A stretch of 64,000 nt of DNA from Hyaloperonospora brassicae (taxonomy: Eukaryota; Oomycota; Peronosporomycetes; Peronosporales; Peronosporaceae), in NCBI GenBank assembly GCA_947650285.1, contig CANTFL010000921.1, positions 166,446 through 230,445 on the forward strand, given 5' to 3'. Below, in pieces: positions 44,046 through 55,081 of the stretch. Made by a program: the position numbers and the translations under genes. The notes beneath the pieces are model-generated. The model did no database searches. It was not told where the DNA came from and saw nothing but the letters and a program-made list of their open reading frames with translations. Positions within the stretch are counted from its first letter, which is position 1, and every line of letters starts with the position of its first letter.

Positions 44046-44344
44046 ACGCACGCGTGATCCCATCTAATAAACGAATTGGTGAATGTGTCACGTATTCGCT
44101 TGCCGTCCTATTTTGTTGATGTTATCTGAAATTTTTATTTAGCCTAGATACAATTAACGAAGCGATTCGATAATCGCTGTCGGCCTTTAGTGAATTCTCA
44201 ACCGACGCACAGAACGGATCTCACGTCCGATCGTGTTACGACATGGGTATAGACTAATGACAAGACACCGCACGTTTTCCTAAGGACGTGTGAGCCTTAG
44301 TAATGTCGTGACCAACCATTAGTGCCACTTTTTTATTCAGTCTT
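44046..44344. other. Spacer 3' of effector copy 2
   Basis: AT-rich, with only short random frames. It probably contains the effector's 3' untranslated region. It ends at the left inverted repeat of the hAT-bearing island. Confidence 0.5.
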
Positions 44345-44586
44345 ACAATTTAAAATGGGATTTATAAGTACCCACCCACCCCTTTAATACGTACGTACCC
44401 ACCTGAAATAGAGGCCCTCCTTAAGTACCGTAACCTTCCTAGCGAGATACCGCACACTTATACATACAAAATGGAATATAAATATTCTTTGCTTTGTACA
44501 CACCCCTCCGTAATACAGGTCTCTTTTGCGGCAGCACATAGCCTTCCGTATGAAATCCGCTCTCATTATCCGGTACACCGCCCTAA
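44345..44586 (+). repeat. Left copy of ~240-bp inverted repeat flanking the hAT island
   Basis: The sequence from about 44345 to 44586 recurs as its reverse complement at 49103-49337. The inner 180 bases are nearly identical (shared core ATACAGGTCTCTTTTGCGGC). The outer 60 bases are more diverged, so the exact outer end and any target duplication cannot be fixed. The short frame inside (MEYKYSLLCTHPSV) is present in both copies only because they are repeats. Confidence 0.85.
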
Positions 44587-45701
44587 AATTGATGTTAAAT
44601 ATCGGTCGATGTCACAAAAGAGCTTACACCATGACACTCTTCTTGGTTCGCAGACACGCAGCATGACCGAAGTGGCACTCATTGAAGCCCGTCTGTCAAC
44701 TGTCGTTATGACACTTACGCACGCTTTAAGAACGCCTTTGTCATTCTGGGGAGTTTTGTTCTACCCAGGAGGTTTCCCTCCCGTCCGTCATTTACATACA
44801 CCCGCCCACAAGAACACACGAGATTTGCGACTCCGTCGCGGTCCCTTTCCCCCCTCGCCTCCTCTTCTCTCGCGGCCGCCCCCCTTTGAGGCCTGGCGGT
44901 GGGGGGGGCGTTCCTTTCCTTCCAGCCTGGATGGAGCTGTCCCTCTGCTGGGGCTCGGACCCGCCACCCTCCGGGCAAACCGCCGCGGGGGACTGCGCCC
45001 CCCCCCCCCCTGCCCGCCTCATAATGGTTTGGGCACGAACTGTAATACTTAGGTGACACAGTCTGTTCTCCCTCACATTTAATGGCGGACCAAGTAAAAG
45101 GCTTATACAACTGCTGCGAATGGGCTTTTGAATGCGTTGTCTCAATCAAATGCTGCAGACTTTACTTGTACTAAACAATGGTGCGAATACTTTGCGGACA
45201 AGCTCATCAAAACACGTGCACAAGGGGTTCCGTCAAGTGCAGCATAGCCAAGCTGATGCCAGCAGTGCAGTCAGGTTAAAGCTGGTTGCCCCTTATTTTT
45301 CGAATAGCCGCTCGAGTTGGATGGCTATGTTGGCATTCGTAGATGGATCATCCAGCACCAAAACCCGTTGCTGCTCCTTGAAGGTGCAGCCATGGTGTGA
45401 GCAACCAGCTATAAAGGTTCATTTAGATATGCAGAGGATAACGTTTAAAAAGGTTAAGGTGTGCGTCGTAATGTGTTTAGATAATTTACTTTTCCGCGAT
45501 ACATGCTGCTGCCAACGTTGACAATGCTGCCCGAGACATCATTATACTGATCGACATGGGCGATCGGTAGACAAGCTACACGCTATAACTTGAGAGAAGT
45601 CAGACTAGTAAGCACGCCCCAAGGTACGTACTCTGCGACACTGATATCGTAGACTCACGAGTGAAAAGCTACCAATTCAGGCAGTGACTTACACAAGTTA
45701 G
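44587..45701. other. Left internal segment of the island
   Basis: Contains a very C-rich block at 44850-45015, including a run of 14 C and a run of 8 G, which forms long Pro/Gly-rich pseudo-frames on both strands. From about 45060 to 45660 plus-strand pieces such as KQWCEYFADKLIKTRAQGVPSSAA and GRQATRYNLREVRLVSTPQG look protein-like but are broken. This could be the wreck of the outer element's own gene. Confidence 0.35.
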
Positions 45702-45709
45702 ATCATGAC
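45702..45709. repeat. hAT target-site duplication, left
   Basis: ATCATGAC, repeated exactly at 48307-48314 on the other side of the element. Eight bases is the hallmark length for hAT insertions. Confidence 0.9.
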
Positions 45710-48306
45710 CAGGCCTCCCTACTTACGGGTCTCCCGTAAATACCGTAAATAAGCTATTTACGGGACGAGGTCTGACCTTAGATACGGTTATTTACGGGTC
45801 CTTTTTTAAAATATTGCGAAGAGCGAAAGCAGTTAGGACAGCTGAGTATCAAAGGACTGTGTTTGTATTCATTGTCTCCGCAAAAAACGTAAGTCTCTGC
45901 AGAAGCTTGAACCCCCTTGCGTGCATCACGCCTTCCAGAGAAAAGTCTGTCAAGCTCATCCGGTGGATGTCTTTTTTTCCATTTTAGAATGGAGAAGTCG
46001 CTCTTTACAGAGAACGATACCGAAAGAGTGATTGCCAATCCACCACAAAACATCTTAAGCTTCTTAAATCGACCACTTGTGAATTTCCAGGCCTTGCTGA
46101 AGGGCGTTTGGTATGTACACTTGTCCAATAGGTTACGGGAGGGCTCTTCATTGCGCTAAGCATTTGTGAGATCACGGAAATCGGTTTCAAGGTAGTCCAT
46201 TGTCGCTTCTGAAGAAATAGGGGCCCAGCGAGCAGCGAGACGTTTACGTTGTGCGCTTACAATAGCGGTCAAGTCACGTCCATTCAGCGTCACCAGCTCG
46301 TGCGGCAGCACTGGTAGCAACACGTCCAAGGAAACGCCATTCAGGGAGTTTCGTTCGGCCACGACTTCGTCTAGTCCAGCGATCGCATTCAATAGGCCCT
46401 TGCTCAAGTTTCTTGCCAGGTGTTCCATGCTGGCATGCCCGGCATGTTGCATGCGATTGGATACAAAAACACCTATGTCTTCCAGAAACGTGGTCATATC
46501 TGCGATACGAGCTGAGTAGAAATCGTTGCTGGACACAGCGCCTCTCTCGATGTCGATGTCTTCACAATGTCCAGAAGCTAATTGGACGTTTGCTTTGACA
46601 TAGTCTTTGTAGCAAGTCCGTAGATTGGCGTGGCTTGGCGCTGCCGAGAGACCAGAGTGTCATCCTTTTGAAGTTGCTTAAAGGTAGCGGTAGCGGCTGC
46701 GGACACATCTTCGACGAACATTAGGACTACCCACCATTCATGCGGCGGTTTGCAGGGCGGGTTCTTCGTCTCCAGGTACTCTTTGATGGCCACACGGCGC
46801 GTTTTGAACCATCTGGCGACCTTTGACATGGATTCCCACCTTGCTTCTGCGAGTGTGCGACATTTCGTTCCCATGTCGTTAATCAGGTTCTGTTGACGGC
46901 GCAGATATCTAATGAGTGCTATTAGCATTGACAAAAATTGTTTGTCCATTATTTCTTCGTAGAACGATCGCAATTTCAAGTCCAATTAATGTAAACCACA
47001 CCAGATGCGGTAAAATCCAGGTAATGCTGCTTGTTCAAATGGCGTGGCCACCCGGCCAATGTGGCCGGTCCTTCACGGTTCGCCGTCCGTTGGTATTAAA
47101 ATCAGCATAGTCTTCCAATCAGTGCAGAGTACTTTAGCACTGCCGAAGCGTGGCGGTACACTTCTGCTGCTGTATGCCTGCAGAAAATTGGAATCACAAT
47201 CAAGTGCAAGTTGAGGATCTCGGCATGCCAAAAGAGCCGAATGAGGATATCCAGGTAAGAAGTCGACATATAGGTGGACATATTTAACGCAATTGAGAAT
47301 GCCCAGCTATTGTCCAAGATGTCGTGAATATGTTGCAGATTAAAGGCCACAATAAAGCGAGCGTACTGATTGACCATTTCATCCTTGGCAGTGCAGATCT
47401 TCTCAACGCCGGTGAATTCTTTCGTCACGGTAACCAGAGCTTCTGCTTGGCGAAGGGAAACTCCAGTGCTGAGGAATTCCGCCACCACATTAATTGCTTT
47501 AGATTCGAGATGTCGATTCTATATTTGGTAGTGGCCAATCCAGGGTCTTCAACGGTATTGGGATCGATATCTTAGAAGATGTTAAGTGATGTTTTTCTGC
47601 AAATATTCGTCAGCCCATCGTCGTCGTCCTGGTCGAGAATTAGATTCCCGATGATGACGTCAACAATCGCTTTGTTGATGTAGAGCTGCATTGCCGTCTG
47701 GCTGCCGGCGAAGTGCGATGGAATGGTGTTCCTGTGCCTGACTGGTGCATTTCTTTGATAAAAGGTAGCCTTCTGGTCCCTTGCCAGGATTTTGAGCTGG
47801 TCTCAGCGAGCCTTGAGCTGCCGGCTGAAGTGCTGCACGTAATTGTCGGTTCGAAAAAGTTTTGTAAAAGACTTGATATCTTCGGTTCTGCACCACATCC
47901 GTTCTTCTTGGGCAGTGCTTGTGTCTGTGTCCTCTCGGCCAAAGAGAATACAGAAGAGACAATTAACTGAAACAACCTCCGACGTGGCTGCGTCCCGACT
48001 TGCGATGGAAAGTCCGTAATTGACTTTAAGTCTGGGTTGAAGGGCGTACGCAGCGTCGCCCGAGGCATAGCGGGTGCAGGGGAGTCGAGTATGAAGATGG
48101 CAATAAGGCGTGCTCGAGACAGAGTGCGAGAAAAAGGGAGGTGGGAATGGCGAGTTAAAGGAGGGAAGACAGGCGAGAGCGCCGGTATAGATTAGGGTGC
48201 CGCCAATAAAAAAACATTTATTAGGCTCCTATTTACGGGACAACCTGGACCTTGTTTACGGTTATTTACGGGACAAGTACAATTTCCCCTGGAATAGGGA
48301 GGCCTG
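45710..48306 (-). mobile_element. hAT-superfamily DNA transposon
   Basis: A 2597-bp element with perfect 12-bp terminal inverted repeats (CAGGCCTCCCTA at the left, its reverse complement TAGGGAGGCCTG at the right) and an exact 8-bp target duplication ATCATGAC. Several copies of CCCGTAAATA lie just inside both ends, as expected of subterminal transposase-binding repeats. The single gene is a decayed hAT-type transposase on the minus strand. The element interrupts the larger inverted-repeat island. The perfect ends suggest a not very old insertion, but the transposase is dead, so it was probably moved in trans or has decayed since. Confidence 0.9.
45926..48068 (-). pseudogene. hAT transposase (decayed)
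   Basis: Reading on the minus strand from the ATG at 48068: an N-terminal stretch, then a zinc-finger-like CLFCILFGRED in a shifted frame near 47935-47970, then HRNTIPSHFAGSQTAMQLYINKAI. The RNase-H-like catalytic region follows: NVVAEFLSTGVSLRQAEALV, SWAFSIALNMSTYMSTSYLD (first catalytic Asp region weakened), LHLIVIPIFCRHTAAEVY, then a stop, PTDGE, and FEQAALPGFYRIWCGLHxLDL across a frame change near 47000. The helical insertion is at 46156-46985. The C-terminal hATC dimerisation motif FCGGLAI with SVKSDFSILKWKK lies near 45980-46050. At least four stops or frameshifts make it inactive. It would have cut and pasted the element. Confidence 0.8.
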
Positions 48307-48314
48307 ATCATGAC
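48307..48314. repeat. hAT target-site duplication, right
   Basis: ATCATGAC, an exact copy of 45702-45709. Confidence 0.9.
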
Positions 48315-49102
48315 CCAGCACTATAACGAACACCGTAACTATTGACAAGAGCGTCACATTAGTATCGTAAAGGTAGTTGCTACTTGCCCAGACAAACAAT
48401 GAACATGATCTTCTATTGTAGCGTTGACGCGCGTGCCACAGCAACAGGTTCGGGCATACAATATCTATGCTACGGACGGACCTTATATTTTGATGGCAAG
48501 ACGTAAAGAACAGTGCAACACGGAGCCTAAGACAGCGACAGATGATGAAAAAGACGTTAGCTTGAGCATATCGCCATGGTCCCAAAGGAGAGACGACCGA
48601 ATAAATCCGAACGAGTTGTCGCTTGCTATACGAGCTCGATAGCCTTACTGACGCCATACAGCTGGGATCCGCCGGTTTCGCTGCCATGACTACAACCCCT
48701 TTCGACTTTTTACCACCGTCTCTGTCTTAGGCTATCTTGACGAAATTTGTGTCGCTCCCATGCTCTTTAACGGTCCCCTGATATTGTACGCATACTAGTC
48801 ATAGAACAGAAGAGAAACTTGAATGTATAATGCCTTACGAGAAGCACGTGAATAGAGCGGTTAAATCGTTGCACTTTAGTTACACCAATGTATAGTCAAT
48901 CGGGAGCCTCAAATATTAAAAACTTGGTATTAGTCTCAGCGCGAGGCAGCATCATCGATTCGCCAGAGCATAGACCGTAAAAATGGCAGCAAGCAGTGGC
49001 AATTCTTTCTTTTTTTAATAAACCAGATAGACGTATGCTAAATACTTGATCCTAACAAATTATGATCTTTAAATATGGTAAATGACAGTATTATGGGTTT
49101 TC
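48315..49102. other. Right internal segment of the island
   Basis: Mostly uninformative. A frame without ATG at 48424-48642 (VRAYNIYATDGPYILMARRK, then DEKDVSLSISPW) has coding-like composition but no recognised domain. The remainder to 49102 is AT-rich. Confidence 0.35.
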
Positions 49103-49337
49103 ATAGGGGGTGTACCAGATAATGAGAGCGGATTTCATACGGAAGGCTATGTGCTGCCGCAAAAGAGACCTGTATTACGGAGGGGTGTGTACAAAGCAAA
49201 AAATATTTATATTCCATTTTGTATGCATAAGTGTGCGGTGCCTGGCTAGGAAGGTTACGGTACTTAAGGAGGGCCTCTATTATAGGTAAGCGTGTACGTA
49301 TCAAAGGTAGGTGAATACCCATAAATTTCCTTCAAAA
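49103..49337 (-). repeat. Right copy of ~240-bp inverted repeat flanking the hAT island
   Basis: Reverse-complement copy of 44345-44586. The inner ends read GGTACACC in both copies. Outward homology becomes imperfect beyond 49270. Confidence 0.85.
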
Positions 49338-50181
49338 TTAGAACCGCTATTCAGCCATCACCTTCTTGCTAATTGCCCTTCAATCCTGAACTCATCGATA
49401 TCTGATTGGTCAAAATGATTTGGACCCTTTTTTGCAGTAGGAATGAACCATCGATCGTATTAAGACCTTTAATCGATCAAAAATTACAATAAACAGCCTT
49501 GCACCACCTCCGGTACTTGCTTATGTATCCCTTGAGCATGCAAGTTCCGCCATTACTACCATGCACATCTGGAAGGATATGCTTTTGCAATCAGACTCAC
49601 AAGACATCGGCAACAGGAAAGAAGGTGACGTCAAAGCTGTTGAACTTTACTGCTCCCGATCACACCTCCCGTCCACACGTAAAGGACTCGCCAGCGTACC
49701 TCATTTACCGTTAGATTTGGATCCTTGTTCCAGGCAAGTGTACGGTGACTAGATACTGGAGTTGGCAGGTACAACTTGTCCACGGAGAACACAATCATGA
49801 GCCCTTCACCCACAAAACTGCAATTTGCAAGGGCGCTCTTCGACAGAATTAGATCGGCCATCAGTCTTGTGCCTAATGCGCGCTGGTGTGAAATACAGCC
49901 CTATTATCGCTTGACTGCTGTAGAATAGAGGTATCACGGTCACGTCTCGAGACATATTAAGCCTACGCGATTTCACAACTTAACCAGAAGCCGAATGGCC
50001 GCTCTCCATTATATCTCTCGTGCATTCTTTACCTCTTGCAGCCACTTCAGCCAGGTTGATGCACAGCAGTGTCTGACGCACCTGCTAATTATCTCATCAT
50101 CTGCAAAGGAAATTTGCAGCAAGTACAGTGCTGGCTCGGTATGGCCTATTGATGCGACCTATCAGACAAAGACGTATGAAC
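49338..50181. other. Spacer between island and gypsy element 3
   Basis: A minus-strand frame at 49631-49861 starts MADLILSKSALANCSFVGEG and continues FSVDKLYLPTPVSS. A plus-strand frame at 49995-50186 runs into the LTR. Neither has a recognised domain. The last five bases before the LTR (TGAAC) do not match the five bases on the other side of element 3 (CGAAT). Confidence 0.35.
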
Positions 50182-50661
50182 TGTAGCGGAGCTACACAGC
50201 TCCTCAAGTCAGAGGAAGACTAAACGCTCTCTGAGCAACTTTGGTTCTACGAACCCGACTCAGAGAGTCAACAAGCTCGAGAACTTACGGTTCCTGTTTC
50301 AGGGGGACCAAACGATTCAAATGAATCACAGCAGAGAGTGCACAAGGAGCAGCTACCTTTACAGATATTGCTAGCTCCTACCGATCAAAGACGCCTCGTA
50401 AGGCACGTGTCTTTCAGTGATCAAAAGGGGAACTGGACTTTATTTTTTCTTTTAAACTAAAAGAACACCTTAGATCAACTTAATTAACCTACTCGCTAAT
50501 GTACTGAATAAAACCTCCCAAAATATATCGTAATCAATGGTTGACAGACATCAGTCTTCAATGAATTGATACTGTGTTCTAATATCACTTTTAATGTATT
50601 CCCATCCCTTGTGTGAAACACACCTATCGTCGACTATCGGCCGACGTGTAAACCCGTTACA
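50182..50661 (-). repeat. 3' LTR of gypsy element 3
   Basis: On the minus strand it begins TGTAACGGGTTTACACG and ends GCTCCGCTACA. Its middle (CTTACGAGGCGTCTTTGATCG) is like element 2, but many positions are private, and it has only one internal repeat unit. Confidence 0.88.
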
Positions 50662-50770
50662 CCCTCAAAAAACAGAATGACGTTCATTCAAAACATTAAT
50701 CGAAGTCTTTTCTCGAAGAGGACGGTGTGTGCGCGCTTTAACCTCGCGGGTTAACAAAACACGAAACACC

Positions 50771-51860
50771 ATGGCATTGACTCCCAATGAGTCACCGACT
50801 TTCTCTTCCTGCCTCGGCGATTTGGTGGATGAGGCCTATGGTAGTGTAACCAATGTCATTGGTGAAGAAAGGACAATGTCCGACTTACTAGTGCAAGAGG
50901 CAACACCTCATACTGTACCTAACTCATTTGCCGAGCCTGGTGAAACCACCGCGCTAGTAGCACAGCATCATGCCGCAGATGAAGGTTAACGCATCGTCAT
51001 CAAACCTCTCGATGAGCAAGTCGAGTTGATTCTCCAGCAAGAGGGAGCGTTCTCTACGTCGCATTAATTCCTAAACGGTTATATAAAACAGGAGTGGTTA
51101 CGTGTTTTTAACACCAGACGTGGAGCAACGTCTTCGTTAAACGGAAAGCCGTATCCTTGCAACAAGGGCCATCGACCCAGAGGCACTTCGCCCAAAGACA
51201 TAGCCTTGCGCCAGTCCCAACCTGAGAGGTATCTCGAACCTTACCTGACCATCCAAGGCCAATACAAGGCACACCATGAGAGCTTGGCTCGTGATATTTC
51301 GGTTTAACTGATTAGGGGTGTACCCATCTTGTTGTTTGCCGGTGAATTTCCTGAGGAGGAGGAAAACCCAATCATCTGCTAGGTGTACCGCAACCGACAC
51401 CTCAGCAGCGTCCCAACTCTGATAGCAAGTTCTAATGTGATCGATGTTCGTCTAGAACGAAAGCTTCGGTACGTATACGCCAAGATCAAGGCCAGAAGCC
51501 AGATGCTAATCGCACACTCTATGCTTCGGCCACGCCGGCAGCTGCGGGTGCCGAACCTCTGGCGCGGAGCAACCCGCTACCTCCGACCACTATTGGTTAG
51601 AAGCCCTCTCGGTCGAGGTATGACCCTTGTTACGATGTTCGTAAACGTCACGGCGTTTGGGAAATTCTGCCGAAGGGGTATCTCATACTCCCACAAATTA
51701 TATAACTCCGGAAACCCTCGCCACTCGACCAGATACTGGTATTGACCTTGACGACGACGTCGTTTTAGAAGTCGCTCCACATGGAACTGGCGGTTTTTTC
51801 TTGCTCATCGAGCAGCGTCGGTGGTGGTCGGTGTACCGAACGAGCAGCACGAGAAGGTGA
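50771..51860 (+). pseudogene. Antisense accessory gene of element 3 (decayed)
   Basis: It runs opposite to the element's own pol and starts at the ATG 50771, 109 bp from the 3' LTR, exactly like the intact gene of element 2. The start MALTPNESPTFSSCLGDLVD and the blocks KPLDEQVELILQQE, ERYLEPYLTIQGQYKAHHES, RGVPILLFAGEFPEEEE, NRHLSSVPTLIAS and LERKLRYVYAKIKAR align with elements 1 and 2. Stops at about 50987, 51064, 51305 and 51380 break it. Its N-terminal part is closer to element 1 (MSD, then QEA and HT or HI). Confidence 0.7.
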
Positions 51861-52311
51861 ATCTCGAGATGAGTGGTCTCCGTGCAACATTAGGTAAGAC
51901 CCAAAAAGCGCTCGACGCGATGCAAGCCCGTGCTGAGGTGTTGGAGTTGGTTTAAGCCCGTGTCCAGGCATTGGGTATGAGCCAAGTCCGGATGGAGGGT
52001 CAACTCGACTTCCTGATACGATTTTATCCACCGATGGCAAGGCCAACCTACGCGGCGCAAGCGCGCCCAAGTTTACGTCGGACGGATCTCGATATGGCTT
52101 AAACTCTAGCGTAGAACACAGGATGCGTGCGCAATTTTCGCGGATGGTTGAGCGTATACGCAAGTCCTTTCTTTGCAACGACCGAGAAAGGCCCAATGAA
52201 GCGCGGACGCAACTTCGTCTTGAAGACGGAGGACACTACATTTGTAGGTAAGCTTTTAGCATTGAGTAGAAATTGTTCTACGACCTCGTAATGTTGAAGA
52301 CAACCTCAGTC
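51577..52311 (-). pseudogene. Integrase tail and chromodomain of gypsy element 3
   Basis: The chromodomain frame at 51577-51780 reads MERLLKRRRRQGQYQYLVEW, then RGFPELYNLWEYE. It is more diverged than those of elements 1 and 2 and has lost the SENSW sequence. The integrase tail (RPRFIGPF) lies near 52180-52210 on the minus strand, with breaks between. It overlaps the end of the antisense gene. Confidence 0.75.
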
Positions 52312-53475
52312 TTAGGCATTATCTTTTTCGTTTTGCTTGTCTTGGCTATCAGCCAGTGCGTCACGCGCATGTCGTAAGACATTCAATCGCGTTGCAAGAA
52401 ATTTGCTTACCTGTTTTTGAACAGTAGCAGAGCTGATATCAGCAATCCGATTGGACATCTCTTCCTCACCAAGCTCTGAACCACGCAGTGGTAGCGTTAG
52501 CGGAACGCGAGGGTGTGTGAGACCATTCACATAGAACGGTGTGTAGCCGGTAAGGGCATTTACAGCTTCATTCAACGCAAATTCAACGACAGGGATCACC
52601 GAACTCCAACTCTTCGGCGTGTTAGCGCAAACACTGCGTAATATGTCACCGATGATGCGATTGACTCGCTCGGTTCGACCATCAGTCTGTGGTAGGTCCG
52701 CTGTGGACATGTTTAATAGTGTGCCGAGCACCTCGACGATGGACTTCCAAAACATCTTAGTAAAGCGAGGATCTCTATCAGAGACAACTGCCGACGGCAA
52801 ACCGTGTTGTCGAAACACGCGATCGATAAACAGCGTAGCTGTACCTTCACCATCAATGGTATTCGGGACCGCAGCTAAGTGAGCCATCTTGCTCGAACGG
52901 TCAACAAAGATCACATTACTTTCATTTCCATTCGAATATTTCGGTAAACCGAACATAGAGTCCATGCTGATGGACTCACAACACCCCTTGGGTACAGGCA
53001 AACTTGCCAGCGGCGCGGCCGCGTGACGTGAGGGTTTCACCCGTTGACACCTCTCACACGTACAAACATATGTGCTCACCCATTTGTATAGTTGAAGCCA
53101 TCAATAGCATTGGCTAACTGAGCCATAGGTCTTCTCACGACCGAGATGACCACTCTACGCAGTATCATGTGCCTCATAAAGGATCCGATACTCCAACCCC
53201 TTATCATGAGAGAAAACGATGCGAGGGGTATCCTTAGCATTCGTGCTATGGCACAACAGGACTTTATCGATTGAATATCGATGCAGCCTTGCACTTATTC
53301 GTGCCGACAATTGTATGTCCGAGTCCTTAAACTCGTAGCCTTCAAGAGCACGTAGCAGAGATACACAGTGCTCATCCTTGGCATATGCCGTACGGATTAA
53401 GTCAGTTACCGACGACGACAGAGTCGTAATATGAGCAAGCTCATAGTCAGGTCTACGTGACAACGCATCAGCCAA
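52312..53475 (-). pseudogene. Integrase of gypsy element 3
   Basis: The zinc-binding part (53155-53475) ends at the TAG also found in element 2. The core is open for 255 codons (52312-53079), the longest intact integrase core in the window. It has CERC, SMDSMFGLP, VSDRDPRF and DGRTERVN, so all three catalytic acids are present (DGR replaces the usual DGQ). It continues into the tail helix VLRHARDALADSQDKQ. Confidence 0.85.
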
Positions 53476-55081
53476 AGCATTCTATTTGCCCGGCTTATTC
53501 TTCACCCCAGAGTTGTATTCGGCAAAGAAGGAGAGCCAACGAGCCATTCCCTGAGAGAGGTTAGGCGACTAAGTTGCCGTGCGTAGTGACGCATGGTCTG
53601 TATAGACAACAAGCGGCTTAGAGCGAAGCAGATAAACTCTGAATTTGCAGAGAGCATACTTTATTACAAGTAACTCTTTGTCATGAACTGAATAGTTCTT
53701 TTCTCCAGCCTTAGATGTCGCGGGACTCAAACGCAATTACGCGTTCCCGTTTATCATAATCTGTTTGAAACAGAGTACTGCCTACGGCAAAGTCCGATGC
53801 GTCACAGACGACACTTAAAGGACGATCAGGATCGGGCAAAGCCAAGATTGGCGCATGAAGAAGACTCTCTTAAACCGCCGTAAAGGCTTCATGCTAGGTG
53901 TTAGTCCAAAACCGTTCCACATCCGTTTTAAGGAGATTGGATAATAGCCGAGCCATGTCTGCGTAATTCGCACTATACTTGTGTAAGTAATTGGCGAGAC
54001 CAAGCCACTTACGTAGGTCCTTTTGGTTCTTAGGAACCGGCCAATCGACTATGGCTTTTATCTTAGTAGGATCCGCTCTAAGACCACGCTTCCCAATGAA
54101 GAACCCTAATAAGGGAATCTCTTGTGCACCAAAGATGCACTTAGAGGCGTTGGCATACATCTTGTTTGTGCGCATGCACTCGAGCGCTGGTCGTAAATGG
54201 TCGATGTGATTATCCACATCAGACCGGCCGTTCATAGCACAACTATGGACAAAGATGTCATCAAAGTAAGTCTGTTCATAATTTCGGTGAGGACGAAACA
54301 GTTGTGTCACAAGACGATTGAACGTAGCTAAGGCGTTCTACAAGCCCTGTGGCATAACTAGCCACTCCCAGAGCATACCGCTCGGGGTACTAACCGCTGT
54401 CAGCGGAATATCCTTCTCACGCATGAGCAATTGGTAATAGCCATCGACTAAGTCGGTTGCACTGTACATTGTACATCCCACCATATTGTTCTGAAGAACA
54501 TCTTTCCGAGGGATTGGTGTCTGAGCCGGGATCGTGGCAGCATTAAGCTTATTGTAAGCATGAACAATGCGCCACTTTTCATTGGGCTTTCGAACACAAA
54601 ATGTGGGCGTGGAATGAGGAGATTTGCTCTCACGTACCATATCAGCCGCGTGCTTTGCACGAAAGAAGTCGTCTATGACGTCACACTGCTGCTTTGGTAA
54701 AGGCCACTGCCGTGTTACGCAGTATTTAGTTCCAGGAACTAGCTCAATTTCGTGACGCACACCTCTGTAAGGAGGTAAGACAGACGGTGGGTCGTGACAC
54801 ACCACGTCTTGAAACTCCTTTACCAAAGGATAAAACGGATCAAGAGGATCTCTAAGGATCGAAGGTCCACTACGCGCATTAAGTTTTGCCTCTGTGTCCC
54901 CAAGGACTGACTCAACCAATAAAGAGGATGAGTTCAACTCAATATCAGGCCGAATGACCACTAACTCGGATGATTCTCCTGCCTGCAAGGCTTGGCCGAA
55001 TCCGCCGTCAGGAAGTTTTATCCAGATCAAAGAACGTATCCAAGGATGGAAGGGTCTCAAGACTAATGTTGCTATTAACAT
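53476..55081 (-). pseudogene. Reverse transcriptase and RNase H of gypsy element 3 (broken)
   Basis: RT is open at 54338-55081 (247 codons; KPNEKWRIVHAYNKLN, LVDGYYQLLMREKD) up to a TAG at the site where element 2 has TAA. It is open again at 53894-54310 with an intact YFDD box followed by IFVHS, and GLRADPTKIKAIVDWPV. The stop after TNT and the later stops match element 2. RNase H is interrupted between 53476 and 53893. Confidence 0.85.

Larger units (their letters stand above)
42141..44052. repeat. Effector duplicon, copy 2 (direct repeat)
   Basis: Direct repeat of window bases 1-1820, with very high identity up to about 43070. An insertion of roughly 190 bp follows at about 43145-43335, then near-identity through the promoter and the first 60 codons of the effector. 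Confidence 0.9.

Noticed and set aside
44715..45149. 144- and 117-codon Gly/Pro/Arg-rich minus-strand frames
   Set aside because: They are created by the low-complexity C-rich block and contain no domain.
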